DNA of 64,000 nucleotides from Gracilimonas amylolytica (GTDB taxonomy: Bacteria > Bacteroidota > Rhodothermia > Balneolales > Balneolaceae). The position numbers were made by a program, and so were the translations under genes. Within the stretch, counting starts at the first letter, position 1. Each line of letters starts with the position of its first letter. The notes beneath the pieces were generated by a model. It saw only the letters and a program-made list of their open reading frames with translations, did not search any database and was not told the DNA's origin. Positions 1 to 8,603 of this stretch are shown piece after piece. Location: the NCBI RefSeq assembly GCF_002911695.1, contig NZ_PQBS01000040.1:181928-245927 (forward strand), given 5' to 3'.

Positions 1-1567
1 TGCCTTTCTTGAGGATCTGGGACAGATACTTCATGTCATCCATAGAATTCCACTTAGCCAGGTAAGCATAAGGTTTTTCGATGCTTGGCGTCAGTTCCTC
101 TTCCACCGTTGGCTGAACAGGCTCTGTATCGATCGTGCCCGTCACAGCATAGCCATCAAGGCCATAAGCGTAATGAGTTTCCCAGGCTGTAATATCATAA
201 GTCAGTGAATCGACCAGTTCAGGATTTGGCTCAAACAGCGCCCGAACCAAGGTGCCTTTTGGCTGATAAGTGCTGATCACGTAATCCCCTTCTTCCACAG
301 AAACACGTCCGGTTTCTCCGGTTGAGAAATCATATCCATTGGCGTTGGATGAGCGTGAAGCCATTCCAAATTCGATCTTTTGCTTCATCAGATACTGAAG
401 CAGCATAGATACTTTATCCGGGTTACTGCTTTTTTTGACCACAAATGTTTTGTACTGACCCGAACCATTCTCGATCGTATCATCAAAATAGGTCTTAAAT
501 TCGTTGATCACGCGCTCATGATTCTGAGAAGTAATCTCTACGGTAGAAATGCCACTGGTGTGATGATGCAACAACCGGTCCTTCAAAGTCAGCGTATCAC
601 CTTCCGGCTTATACACACCCAATCCGGCAAAACCGCCACCGGCCTGCTCGTAGGTCATGCCGATCGCTCCGTTGAAGGTAGGCCATGTATCACCATAGCT
701 TGGATAAAAAAGATCAAATGATTCCTTCGTAAAATATAACCAACCCTCTTTGTCAAAATACTTAGTGTGATTCTTACCGATCATGGTCTGATACTCTCGC
801 TGCCAGTCAGTGATAGCGTTATGAAAGGGCTCAGCCGCCGGTGCAAAATAGTACGGAGAACGGTAGCTTTGTTCGTGGAAATCAACATGTACATGTGGCA
901 TCCACTCCTGATACGCTACAATACGCTGCTTACTTTCAACCTGAGTCTGCCAGGCCCAATCACGGTTCAGATCAAAATGATAGTGATTGGTACGCCCACC
1001 CGGCCATGGCTCATGGTGCTCACGGGCATCGTGGTCCGGATTGAATTCCTCTCCAACCACGGTTCTGTACCAGTTCACATACCGGTCACGTCCGTCAGGA
1101 TTGATCATAGGATCCATGACCACCACGGTGTTATTAAGCCAGTCGGTTCGCTGCGTTACCAATTCATGAATGGACTTCATGGCTGCCTCACTGGAAGAGG
1201 TCTCATTCCCATGCACATTATAACTCAACCAGACAATGGCTTTCTGATTGGCTGTAGGCTCACCATCAACCAAACCGGTCAACTTTAAGTTATTCTGCCG
1301 GATCTCTTCAATGTTATTCTGATTTTCCTGGGAGGTTACCACCACATAAACCAGCTCACGTCCCTCGTTGGTCTTTCCATATTGAGTCAGGGTCACTAAA
1401 GGAGATTCATCAGCCACATGCTGAAAATATCCCAGGACCTTATAGTGAGGAGTCCACTGATCGCCAAGCTCATATCCCAGATATTCAGCCGGGGACTGGA
1501 TTTGAGCCCATCCCGGAAGGTTCAGGAATAAGCCTAAGAGTAGTGTTAGCAATAAACTTCGTTTCAT
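1..1567 (-). CDS. M14 family zinc carboxypeptidase, secreted (3' end outside window)
   Basis: Reading the minus strand from the ATG at 1567 gives an open frame that runs off the left edge. It opens with a signal peptide (MKRSLLLTLLLGLFLNLPGWAQ). The carboxypeptidase zinc motif follows as YNVHGNETSS (HxxE), then NPDGRDRY, DLNRDWAW and the third ligand region HVDFHEQ, with a candidate catalytic Glu in MTYEQAG. This is the M14 arrangement of large exported peptidases that degrade extracellular peptides. The start overlaps the stop of the upstream lipoprotein gene by one base (TAATG), so the two are probably translationally coupled. About 520 residues are visible and the C-terminal part is missing. 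Family call is firm; substrate is unknown. Confidence 0.9.
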   Translation of the reverse strand, partial: MKRSLLLTLLLGLFLNLPGWAQIQSPAEYLGYELGDQWTPHYKVLGYFQHVADESPLVTLTQYGKTNEGRELVYVVVTSQENQNNIEEIRQNNLKLTGLVDGEPTANQKAIVWLSYNVHGNETSSSEAAMKSIHELVTQRTDWLNNTVVVMDPMINPDGRDRYVNWYRTVVGEEFNPDHDAREHHEPWPGGRTNHYHFDLNRDWAWQTQVESKQRIVAYQEWMPHVHVDFHEQSYRSPYYFAPAAEPFHNAITDWQREYQTMIGKNHTKYFDKEGWLYFTKESFDLFYPSYGDTWPTFNGAIGMTYEQAGGGFAGLGVYKPEGDTLTLKDRLLHHHTSGISTVEITSQNHERVINEFKTYFDDTIENGSGQYKTFVVKKSSNPDKVSMLLQYLMKQKIEFGMASRSSNANGYDFSTGETGRVSVEEGDYVISTYQPKGTLVRALFEPNPELVDSLTYDITAWETHYAYGLDGYAVTGTIDTEPVQPTVEEELTPSIEKPYAYLAKWNSMDDMKYLSQILKKG

Positions 1568-2079
1568 TATTCTGCCGATTTATTTAATTCAGATTCGATT
1601 TGTTCAACCACATCATCAACAATGGAATTGGGGATAGGGATAGTAAGGTTGTAATGGGCAATTTTCCACCCATTTTCATTTTTTACCAAAACCCCGGTTC
1701 CGCGGCTCGGTCCCAGGTTGGGTGTATCCAGTTCTTCATCAAACCAGGCTACCATCCCATTATCAGAAAAATAGATCTTTCTGAAGGTTGGGGTGAAGGT
1801 CCAAGCCACGCCATCATCCTCAAAATAGGGTTTGGACCAGGGCTTGAACTCTGCCACGGTCCACCGTTCAGTGGCATCCGTACCCATAAAGATGGAAGAA
1901 TCACTTTCAAAATGAGCGAAGTACCGTTCGAAGTCACCTTCGGCTGCAGCCGCATGCCAGTCATCGAGCACAGCATCCACCGCATCCGGTGATGGTGGCA
2001 TCGGAGTTTCTTTGGGTTGGCAGGCCACCAAAAACATTACAGGCATCAATAGAAGTAACAGCAAGGATCGCATACACAT
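1567..2079 (-). CDS. Small lipoprotein with SnoaL/NTF2-like (DUF4440-type) domain
   Basis: The 170-residue product begins with a lipoprotein signal ending in the lipobox LVAC at about residue 20; the second Met (residue 3) is an equally good start. The remainder has the look of the SnoaL-like/NTF2 fold: an early helix (VDAVLDDWHAAAAEGDFERY), then FESDSSIFMGTDATERW, and late strands ending in GWKIAHYNLTIPIP. These domains usually act as small-ligand binding or secretory accessory proteins, and no catalytic role can be read here. It is the first gene of a two-gene unit with the M14 peptidase, which suggests an envelope role beside a peptidase. No regulatory site was recognised upstream. Confidence 0.75.
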   Translation of the reverse strand: MCMRSLLLLLLMPVMFLVACQPKETPMPPSPDAVDAVLDDWHAAAAEGDFERYFAHFESDSSIFMGTDATERWTVAEFKPWSKPYFEDDGVAWTFTPTFRKIYFSDNGMVAWFDEELDTPNLGPSRGTGVLVKNENGWKIAHYNLTIPIPNSIVDDVVEQIESELNKSAE

Positions 2080-2298
2080 AGGGTTGAATTAAGAGTTAGC
2101 CTATGGTAGCCAATACACAAGGATTGGGCAAGGGGTAATTTCAAGAAGAATCAAAGTCCTGAGCTTCCTAATGCCTGATTACATCTCTCTGTAAATGAAC
2201 AAGTTCATTTACGGTCCCTCTTCAAAGATGGATTTTTCTTTGATACGAGATCTATCTCAGTCTCTTAGCATTTCATTATTTAAAATGGACTATTCAAC

Positions 2299-2327
2299 CT
2301 CGTCGAGTAGCTCCGCTGCTCGACGAG
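2299..2327. repeat. GGA-loop palindromic element
   Basis: A hairpin with arms CTCGTCGAG/CTCGACGAG continues through AGC/GCT around a TCC loop (GGA on the other strand). It belongs to the same family as hairpins at about 4.4, 21.0, 23.3 and 25.4 kb. A degenerate piece (ACTACTCAACGAGCA) follows near 2468-2482. Confidence 0.7.
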
Positions 2328-2357
2328 AAATAACATAGGAAGCTGAATTTCAATCCC

Positions 2358-2376
2358 GGGCGTATGCGATACGCCC
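2358..2376. repeat. Short GC-rich hairpin GGGCGTAT-gcg-ATACGCCC
   Basis: Perfect 8-bp arms with a 3-nt loop. The arm sequence is the same as in the terminator stem after glutamate dehydrogenase at 54.6 kb, so it may be a terminator-like or repeat element. No U-tract follows it here. Apart from this and the element at 2299, nothing gene-like is seen in 2080-2569. Confidence 0.5.
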
Positions 2377-2569
2377 TTACTGACTGTATTGATTAATTAA
2401 GTTGAGTAAGCCTGTTTGCGTAGTGGCAAAAAATTTGAATTTTACCATGCTCTTTATGCAGCTCCACTACTCAACGAGCACAACGGGTTCTTATCATTGC
2501 ACTTTAGTCCTGTAAAAACTCCGTACTTTTGGTTATGCTTGGGGCAGACCTCAATCAACCCGTTTTACT

Positions 2570-4159
2570 TTGATCATCAGCAGTAACAGCGCCAACCAGA
2601 TCGCCCCCATCAAACGCATTGCCGCCATCGACATTGGCACCAACTCCTTTCATGCTATCATTGTCGATGTTTATTCAGATGGCAGCTTTCGTACACTCGA
2701 TAAGCTCAAGGAAATGGTTGAAATGGCCAAGGGAGGGATGGGAAAGCGACTATCAGAAGGCGCGTTCAAACGGGGCCTGTCAGCTCTTAAGAATATCAAA
2801 CGGCTGGCAGACAGTTATGAATGTGAAAAGATCCTGGCCTATGCCACCAGTGCCATCCGGGAAGCAGAGAACGGGGGTGAGTTCATCCAGAAAAGTATAG
2901 ATGAGGTGGGTATCAAAATGCTGGCTATTCCCGGTCGTGTGGAAGCGGAGCTCATCGGACTTGCTGTCCGACACGGAATGAAGCTTACCGAAAAACCTGC
3001 CCTGGTAGCGGATGTTGGCGGTGGCAGTGTTGAATTCATTATCGGCAATGACAGTGACTTCTTTTACCTGGCCAGCAAAAAGATCGGGGTTTCCCGCATG
3101 ACGGAGATCTTTAAACCCTCCGATCCTATCACTGAAGATAACATCCAAAAGCTTCAGGCGCATTATGAGGAAGAACTCCGGGATGTGGCCCAGGCCTTTG
3201 CCCAACACAGAACGGATACCATCATCGGTTCGTCCGGAACCATGGAGAACATCGCCCAGATGATAGCCGCCCGAAAGAACATCCCAACGGATGTCACCTT
3301 AAATGAACTCGAATTTTCAGCTGAAGAATTCAAGGAGTTCTATGACTATTTCATCAAACTGAACCGAAAGGAACGCAAAAAAGTAACCGGACTTGAAACC
3401 AAAAGGGTTGGGTTCATCAATACCGGGGTGGTTCTGGTTGATTATCTGATCCGGAAATTTGGGATCCGAAAGATCCGCATTTCTTCTCAGGCACTTAGGG
3501 AGGGGATCGTGATCCGATACCTGAAAAAGGAAATGATCGGGTTGCCATGGACCGGAGAGATGTCGGATCCACGCCGACGAAGCGTCTTTGAATTGCTTCG
3601 CAAAACGGACTGGCACGAAAATCACTCCCGCCACGTGGCCAACATGGCCCTGACCATCTTTGACGCCCTGGAGAATGAATTGGAGCTTAATGAAACAGAT
3701 CGTGAGTTACTCGAGTACGCGGCCTATTTGCATGATATCGGGTATTACATCTCTCATTCCAAACATCATAAACATGCCCTGTATATTATCCGACATGCAG
3801 ATCTAAAGGGTTTTAAAGAAGAGGAGATCGAGATCATAGCCAATGTGGCCCGTTATCACAGGCGTTCTACCCCAAAGAAACGACATGGTGAGTACTGGAA
3901 ACTGAAGCCGGCCATTCGAAAGCGCATCAAAAAACTGTCCGGTATCTTGCGCATTGCGGATGGATTGGATCGCAGTCACTATCAGAACGTGAAGGACCTG
4001 CAGGTTTACTCCGGTGATAAGGAGATCAAGATCAATATCCGGACGGAGGGCGAGCCTTATCTTGAGATCTGGGGGGCCGAACGAAAATCTGACCTTTTTA
4101 AAGAGATGACCGGCAAGAAGCTTAAGATTGAGCGGATTATTGAGGCCGGGATGGGTTGA
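2570..4159 (+). CDS. Ppx/GppA family phosphatase with C-terminal HD domain
   Basis: This 529-residue protein combines an N-terminal actin-like Ppx/GppA domain with a C-terminal HD domain. The phosphate-binding motifs are AAIDIGTNSFH (about 20-30), DVGGGSVEF (about 148-156) and IGSSGTMENIA (about 220-230). The HD region shows HSRHVANMAL, AAYLHDIGYY and ARYHRRS. The family hydrolyses exopolyphosphate and/or pppGpp, so a role in stringent-response or polyphosphate turnover is likely; which substrate is used cannot be read from sequence. The frame opens with TTG and there is no in-frame ATG before the first motif, so a TTG start is the best reading. The gene stands alone between repeat-rich spacers. 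Confidence 0.9.
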   Translation: MIISSNSANQIAPIKRIAAIDIGTNSFHAIIVDVYSDGSFRTLDKLKEMVEMAKGGMGKRLSEGAFKRGLSALKNIKRLADSYECEKILAYATSAIREAENGGEFIQKSIDEVGIKMLAIPGRVEAELIGLAVRHGMKLTEKPALVADVGGGSVEFIIGNDSDFFYLASKKIGVSRMTEIFKPSDPITEDNIQKLQAHYEEELRDVAQAFAQHRTDTIIGSSGTMENIAQMIAARKNIPTDVTLNELEFSAEEFKEFYDYFIKLNRKERKKVTGLETKRVGFINTGVVLVDYLIRKFGIRKIRISSQALREGIVIRYLKKEMIGLPWTGEMSDPRRRSVFELLRKTDWHENHSRHVANMALTIFDALENELELNETDRELLEYAAYLHDIGYYISHSKHHKHALYIIRHADLKGFKEEEIEIIANVARYHRRSTPKKRHGEYWKLKPAIRKRIKKLSGILRIADGLDRSHYQNVKDLQVYSGDKEIKINIRTEGEPYLEIWGAERKSDLFKEMTGKKLKIERIIEAGMG

Positions 4160-4217
4160 TAACCTGAGGTTAACTTTAAAAAGAGAGTGTATTGCATGGA
4201 TAAGCACTAATGTAGAA

Positions 4218-4286
4218 CCTGCGAGCGTCCGAAGGTCCTCGCAGCGTTCGGTTGCAACGCTCGCAGGACTTACAGACGCTGCGAGG
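4218..4286. repeat. Interleaved pair of inverted repeats (A-B-A'-B')
   Basis: Arm A (CCTGCGAGCGT, 4218-4228) pairs with 4257-4267. Arm B (CCTCGCAGCGT, 4237-4247) pairs with 4276-4286. Both are perfect 11-bp pairs and they interlock with an identical 39-nt offset. It lies just downstream of the Ppx/GppA gene. Confidence 0.7.
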
Positions 4287-4360
4287 TTGCATAAAAGATT
4301 AACAAAGATGCTTTAACAAAGGGTTTTTTAATCGAACTCAGGTTGCTATATAATATTCAC

Positions 4361-4511
4361 TCCGACGCAGAGCGTGCGGAGCGAGATCAAGGTTTTGGTA
4401 CACTTCTATGGGAGGCGGAGCCTCCTGTGGGCGTTGAGCAGCGGAGCTACTCAACGAGAACTAACTACCACAAGCCACCACCCTCACCTTGCTCAGACGC
4501 TCTGCGTCGGA
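4361..4511. repeat. Nested palindromic complex with GGA-loop hairpins
   Basis: An outer 15-bp perfect inverted repeat (TCCGACGCAGAGCGT at 4361-4375, complement at 4497-4511) encloses GGAGGC-gga-GCCTCC (4411-4425) and the CGTTGAG...CTCAACG hairpin (4432-4456). The structure resembles clustered REP elements (BIMEs). A further CAGCGGCTC/GAGCCGCTG hairpin lies at 4545-4565 before the M28 gene's 3' end. Confidence 0.7.
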
Positions 4512-4578
4512 GCAGGCAGTAAGTATCAGAGTAAAATAAGCAGGCAGCGGCTCAGGGAGCCGCTGTACCTATACAAAA

Positions 4579-5958
4579 TTAATCACCAAAGGAGCCGGCA
4601 GGTCCCGGGAATACGACCGGGCTTTCAAAGCCGTCTTTGGAGACACTGGCTACTCCGAAGTAATAGTTATCGATCACCACATTCTCCAGGGTGTGCTCAG
4701 TCACATCTGCAGGCACGAATACACTTTTTTCCCATTGGTTGGAATCGGTCAGGCGCCAATAGATCTTATAGCCGGCAAGCTGGGGATTCTTATCCGAATC
4801 AAGAGCCTTCCAACTGAGCGTGGCACTTGGTCGAACCGCTCCGGAAATTCGGACCTCAGCCGGTGGACTCGGAGCCCAAGACATACCTGCCATCACAACC
4901 GCATTAAGGCCGGTCAGTTTGGCTGCGTAATCAAATTCAACTTCACTGAGGACATCTCCATATTCTACTCCGTCTTCGGTTCTGATATCCTGATGCTGGC
5001 GTACATAATCCTCATTGGTTTCCATGATCCGCACACCCGGGAATCCGGCATCATTGAATGGACGGTGGTGACCTCCACGACCAAATCGATCCAGACGATA
5101 GATCATCATCACGTTTAAATTTCTGATATACAGATCTGCCATCTTATCTACATAACGTGCCAGGTTACGGGAAGGGGAATCCACCTCGCCACCTGTAAAG
5201 CGCCGGATACGAGCTTCCCGCTCTGTTTCAACGGCACGGGTTCCTTCAGAGAAGACACGGGCGGTGGTATTATCGATCACGCCGTTAATGCCCTGAATGT
5301 TACCGATCATATCATTATTCAAGACTCCTTTGATATCCCAGCCCTGCTCTTTGGCATATTCAGCCAGGATCTGTCCACCGAATAATCCCTGCTCTTCACC
5401 GGAAAGCTGAGCATACATGATGGATCCTTCAAATTCATACTGACTCAATACACGGGCAGCTTCAAGTACTCCCGCTACTCCGGAAGCATTATCATTGGCT
5501 CCGGGAGAAACAGATTCGGAATCCATTACATCACTGACGCGGGAATCAATATCACCGCTCATGACCACAAAACGATTCGGGTCGGCGGTGCCACGTTGAA
5601 TAGCTACCACATTCACCACTTGAACCGTTTCCGGAATACGGCTGCCTTCTTCTCCTCCTACATAATCACTCACGTAAAAAACTTCCAGACATCCACCACA
5701 GTCTTCCGAGATTTGTTCAAATTCTGCCTTCAACCAGCGGCGAGCGGCTCCAATTCCTTCTGTTGCGGAGGTTGTGTCAGATAATGTATGTCGGGTTCCA
5801 AAACCCACCAGTTTCGTGATATCCGCTTCAATTCGTTCTGCTGATGGAGCCTCGCCGATCTCTCTCAACACCTCTGTTTGCAGGGTCTGAGCCAAAACTC
5901 CACCCATTGCAAATAAAAGGGTTATCAGGGTCAATACTAATGCTTTAATTGTTTTCAT
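4579..5958 (-). CDS. Secreted M28 family peptidase with C-terminal fibronectin type III domain
   Basis: The product carries a signal peptide (MKTIKALVLTLITLLFAMGG) and a Zn-exopeptidase core. The motifs are SGDIDSR (about 135), PGANDNASG (bridging Asp, about 156), LSGEEQGLFG (catalytic Glu, about 188), LNNDMIG (about 216) and GGHHRPFNDAG (late His ligand). The last 90 residues (from PPAEVRISGAV) look like a fibronectin type III module. The first metal ligand is usually His in GHxDS, but here it reads GDIDS. The start is placed at 5958 because the longer reading (5973) would put five residues ahead of the signal peptide and overlap the upstream gene; from 5958 the gap is 4 bp. It probably releases amino acids from peptides outside the cell. 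Confidence 0.88.
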   Translation of the reverse strand: MKTIKALVLTLITLLFAMGGVLAQTLQTEVLREIGEAPSAERIEADITKLVGFGTRHTLSDTTSATEGIGAARRWLKAEFEQISEDCGGCLEVFYVSDYVGGEEGSRIPETVQVVNVVAIQRGTADPNRFVVMSGDIDSRVSDVMDSESVSPGANDNASGVAGVLEAARVLSQYEFEGSIMYAQLSGEEQGLFGGQILAEYAKEQGWDIKGVLNNDMIGNIQGINGVIDNTTARVFSEGTRAVETEREARIRRFTGGEVDSPSRNLARYVDKMADLYIRNLNVMMIYRLDRFGRGGHHRPFNDAGFPGVRIMETNEDYVRQHQDIRTEDGVEYGDVLSEVEFDYAAKLTGLNAVVMAGMSWAPSPPAEVRISGAVRPSATLSWKALDSDKNPQLAGYKIYWRLTDSNQWEKSVFVPADVTEHTLENVVIDNYYFGVASVSKDGFESPVVFPGPAGSFGD

Positions 5959-5962
5959 AGGT

Positions 5963-6409
5963 TCAATTCTCACTGGGGTTGTTACGTAAATTTTGTTCCT
6001 GTTTCAGATATTCCTGAAGGTTTTTCTGAAACTGAATCTGAGCTTTCAATCCCGCTCTGTGGCCAAAAAGTGCTCCCAATCCACAAGCTACGATCACGAC
6101 GAACTGGAAGGTTAAGTTGGCATCTCCAAGTCCTGCATCATAGATCTGAACCCAGACCAAAGGCGGAATGGCGATCAGTAATCCGAAGATATATGGCACC
6201 GGACTGGCTCCCTGCAACCTTCGCATGAATCGACGGCCGGTTACAAACACGATGTTCATATAAACCAGGCCAAAGCCAAATAGAAAAAGAGTTCCAACAA
6301 ATGTCGGATCTGTTATTTTGATCAAGAATTCTGACGACAAAAGTGTAAAAGCCGAAGATATTATAAAAACGCCTGAGGCATAAAAAGCGAACCGAGGGAT
6401 GTTATCCAA
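5963..6409 (-). CDS. Hypothetical integral membrane protein
   Basis: No family was recognised for this 148-residue protein. It has about four hydrophobic segments (around residues 8-28, 38-56, 70-87 and 98-115), a basic loop (GRRFMRRLQ) between the second and third, and a charged C-terminal tail (FQKNLQEYLKQEQN) likely to be cytoplasmic and partly coiled. It sits 4 bp upstream of the M28 gene and 108 bp downstream of the EnvC gene, so it may share their transcript. Confidence 0.65.
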   Translation of the reverse strand: MDNIPRFAFYASGVFIISSAFTLLSSEFLIKITDPTFVGTLFLFGFGLVYMNIVFVTGRRFMRRLQGASPVPYIFGLLIAIPPLVWVQIYDAGLGDANLTFQFVVIVACGLGALFGHRAGLKAQIQFQKNLQEYLKQEQNLRNNPSEN

Positions 6410-6517
6410 AACGATAGTGTGATTTAGGTTAAGAAATTTAGATTCTCACATTCAGTTGCGGACAAAAAGATACAACAATATCCACATGTGAGATGGTTAA
6501 AAGGTGCAATAAAAAGG

Positions 6518-7840
6518 TTAGCGGGATAACCAGTTCTGTGGATTCACAAACTCGTTACCATCTCTGACGGCAAAGAAAAGCACTTCCCCCAGTTCCGATT
6601 CTGAGGTACCGGCATTACCAACTTTGTCACCGCGTTCCAGAACCGAACCGATCTGAACACTGATACTGGATAGGTTACCATATGCCGTGTAGTATGAACC
6701 ATGCTTAACAAATACCACATCCCCATAGCCACGGAGCGGAAGGATCTCAAATACATATCCCGGCGATACAGCGGTGACCGATGCTCCGGATTCCGTAACT
6801 ATATCAATACCCGGATGTTCGGTACTGGTTCCATACAGGGGATTGCGCACCCTGCCGAATTTCTTTGCTACCGTTTTGCTGTTCACCGGCCACGGTAAAA
6901 CACCCTTGGACTGCACAAATTCATTTTCGTAGGTGAGCAGGATGTCATCACTCACGAAGTTTTCCCGTAATACCGATCGGGAATATTTTTCTACTTCAGC
7001 TGCTCTTTCATCTGCATCGGCAATATTTCGGGCCTGCTCCAGTCTGCGAAGGCGTTCGTTTTCCTGCTCCCGAAGGGCTTCCTCATCCTCGATCAGGCTG
7101 GTAAAGGTGTTCTCAAGATTCTCTTTTTGTTCCCGGGTCTTTCTAAGCTCCGCCAGCCAGTCACTGCGTTCCTGCTTGATCTCTTCTACCGTTTGTTCCT
7201 GCTGCCTCCGTTGAACAGCCAATTCATCTTTTTCCTGCCTTATCTCATCGATCACTTCCCGGTTTCGCTCATAACTGTCCTGAAGGTCAGCCTTCACCTG
7301 ATCGAGTTCCTGCTTGGCCTCACGGATCACTTCGGCCTGCTTGGTCTTTTGTTCATCGAATCTGCGAAGATAATTGGAGCGCACCACCATTTGATTGATG
7401 GATTCGGAGGTTAACAGGAGTTCAATATTTGCTGCCCGACCATTTTTATACGCGTAAGTGATGATCTTTCGGTAGTTGTCCATGAGATGCTCGAGTTCAG
7501 CCTCCCGCACTTCCAATTCATTTTCAGTGAGTTCGATCTCTGCCTCGATCTGTGATTGTTCATTCTGCAAACTTTGGATCTTGTCGTCCTGAAGGGCAAT
7601 GAGGTTATTAAGTGACTGAAACTGCTGATAGGATCGGTCAAATTTTTCCTCTGCCTGGTTGACCCGCTCCTGATAATTTTTGATCCGGGCCTCCAAAACA
7701 TTGATCTCGGCCCGGGTATTTTCCTGTCGCTTAAGAAGTTCTTCCCGTCTTTCCTGATAGGTCTGGGCAAACAGATCGCCGGAAAAAGCTATCAGAACAA
7801 CAAAACAACACACGTATTTTATGGAAGCGAATGATCTCAT
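6518..7840 (-). CDS. EnvC-like murein hydrolase activator (coiled coil plus degenerate LytM/M23 domain)
   Basis: The 440-residue product has a signal peptide (ending SGDLFAQ), a coiled coil of roughly 270 residues rich in Glu, Gln, Arg and Lys, and a C-terminal LytM/M23 domain. The domain keeps HPGIDI but has YYTAYGNL where active enzymes have a His, and LFFAVRDG where they have HxH. That pattern is typical of EnvC-type proteins, which do not cut peptidoglycan themselves but activate amidases during cell separation. It is the last gene of the TPR - DUF4292 - EnvC unit and overlaps the DUF4292 stop by 4 bp (ATGA), a gene order common in Bacteroidota. Confidence 0.9.
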   Translation of the reverse strand: MRSFASIKYVCCFVVLIAFSGDLFAQTYQERREELLKRQENTRAEINVLEARIKNYQERVNQAEEKFDRSYQQFQSLNNLIALQDDKIQSLQNEQSQIEAEIELTENELEVREAELEHLMDNYRKIITYAYKNGRAANIELLLTSESINQMVVRSNYLRRFDEQKTKQAEVIREAKQELDQVKADLQDSYERNREVIDEIRQEKDELAVQRRQQEQTVEEIKQERSDWLAELRKTREQKENLENTFTSLIEDEEALREQENERLRRLEQARNIADADERAAEVEKYSRSVLRENFVSDDILLTYENEFVQSKGVLPWPVNSKTVAKKFGRVRNPLYGTSTEHPGIDIVTESGASVTAVSPGYVFEILPLRGYGDVVFVKHGSYYTAYGNLSSISVQIGSVLERGDKVGNAGTSESELGEVLFFAVRDGNEFVNPQNWLSR

Positions 7841-8601
7841 AGTCTCTGGATCTTTATATTATCTGGGATATCAATTTCTAAGTTGATCCGGTCAGGATTT
7901 GTTTCCAGTGAACGCACTAAAAAAACGACTCTCGAACGCTCATCCGCACTGAATATCGTGATTTTTCTGGGCAAAACGAATCCGTTCAACTCACCATAGC
8001 TTTCATAGTAGATGCGTGAATAGGGTGAGTTCTGTGGGATGGTTTGATCTACCGTTTGAACCTGACCGTTTTCCCGGTCAACCACCACCCTTAACCCATT
8101 TCGGAGTAAGAGCCTAAAGGTCGAACCATTTTCCTGCAGCCGATCCACATTTTCAGCATCCACTTTGAAGTTGATGAGGTCCAGCATGTTGATGGATGTC
8201 AGTTCATTTAAGCTCGTCAATCGCCCATCGTAAATGGAGATCTTCTGAGCTTCCTTATCAAGCCGGTTATAAATAAGAATAGAATCCTGCTCCACCAACA
8301 TCTGCCCACCTTCAATACCGATACGGTTTTGTATGGTCAGTAGACTGCGGGTTTCGTTTGTCGCAAAATCGATGGTCACACGGTCACTGTTTCCCGGTTC
8401 ACTCACTAATGCACGGCCCTTGCCGGTCATGGTCTCAAGCTCGCCGGCATAATTTGGCACCATAGCCACCACCTTTTCAACGGATTCTTTACTGGGGCGA
8501 AAATCACCCTCCATCGTCAATTCAGAGCTGCTGCTACAGGCACTGAGCAGAAAAAGGATTCCAAATAATAAAAAGTACGTCTGTTGTAAAGGAGATCTCA
8601 A
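7837..8601 (-). CDS. DUF4292 lipoprotein (LolA-like fold)
   Basis: A lipoprotein signal (FLLFGILFLLSAC) precedes a domain matching DUF4292, with elements such as MTGKGRALVS, RNGLRVVVDRENGQV, SYGELNGFVLPRKITIF and the C-terminal DIPDNIKIQRL. Such proteins have a LolA/LolB-like fold and are thought to work in lipoprotein or envelope homeostasis. The longest frame would start at 8670 inside the TPR gene; a TTG at 8601, just after that gene's TAG, leaves a clean signal peptide and is preferred. It is coupled to EnvC by a 4-bp overlap. The start codon is inferred; the family assignment is good. Confidence 0.82.
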   Translation of the reverse strand: MRSPLQQTYFLLFGILFLLSACSSSSELTMEGDFRPSKESVEKVVAMVPNYAGELETMTGKGRALVSEPGNSDRVTIDFATNETRSLLTIQNRIGIEGGQMLVEQDSILIYNRLDKEAQKISIYDGRLTSLNELTSINMLDLINFKVDAENVDRLQENGSTFRLLLRNGLRVVVDRENGQVQTVDQTIPQNSPYSRIYYESYGELNGFVLPRKITIFSADERSRVVFLVRSLETNPDRINLEIDIPDNIKIQRL

Positions 8602-8603
8602 AT

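Noticed and set aside
380..1288. Several plus-strand frames of 60-173 codons
   Set aside because: They lie opposite the M14 peptidase gene on the minus strand, which has a signal peptide and complete catalytic motifs.
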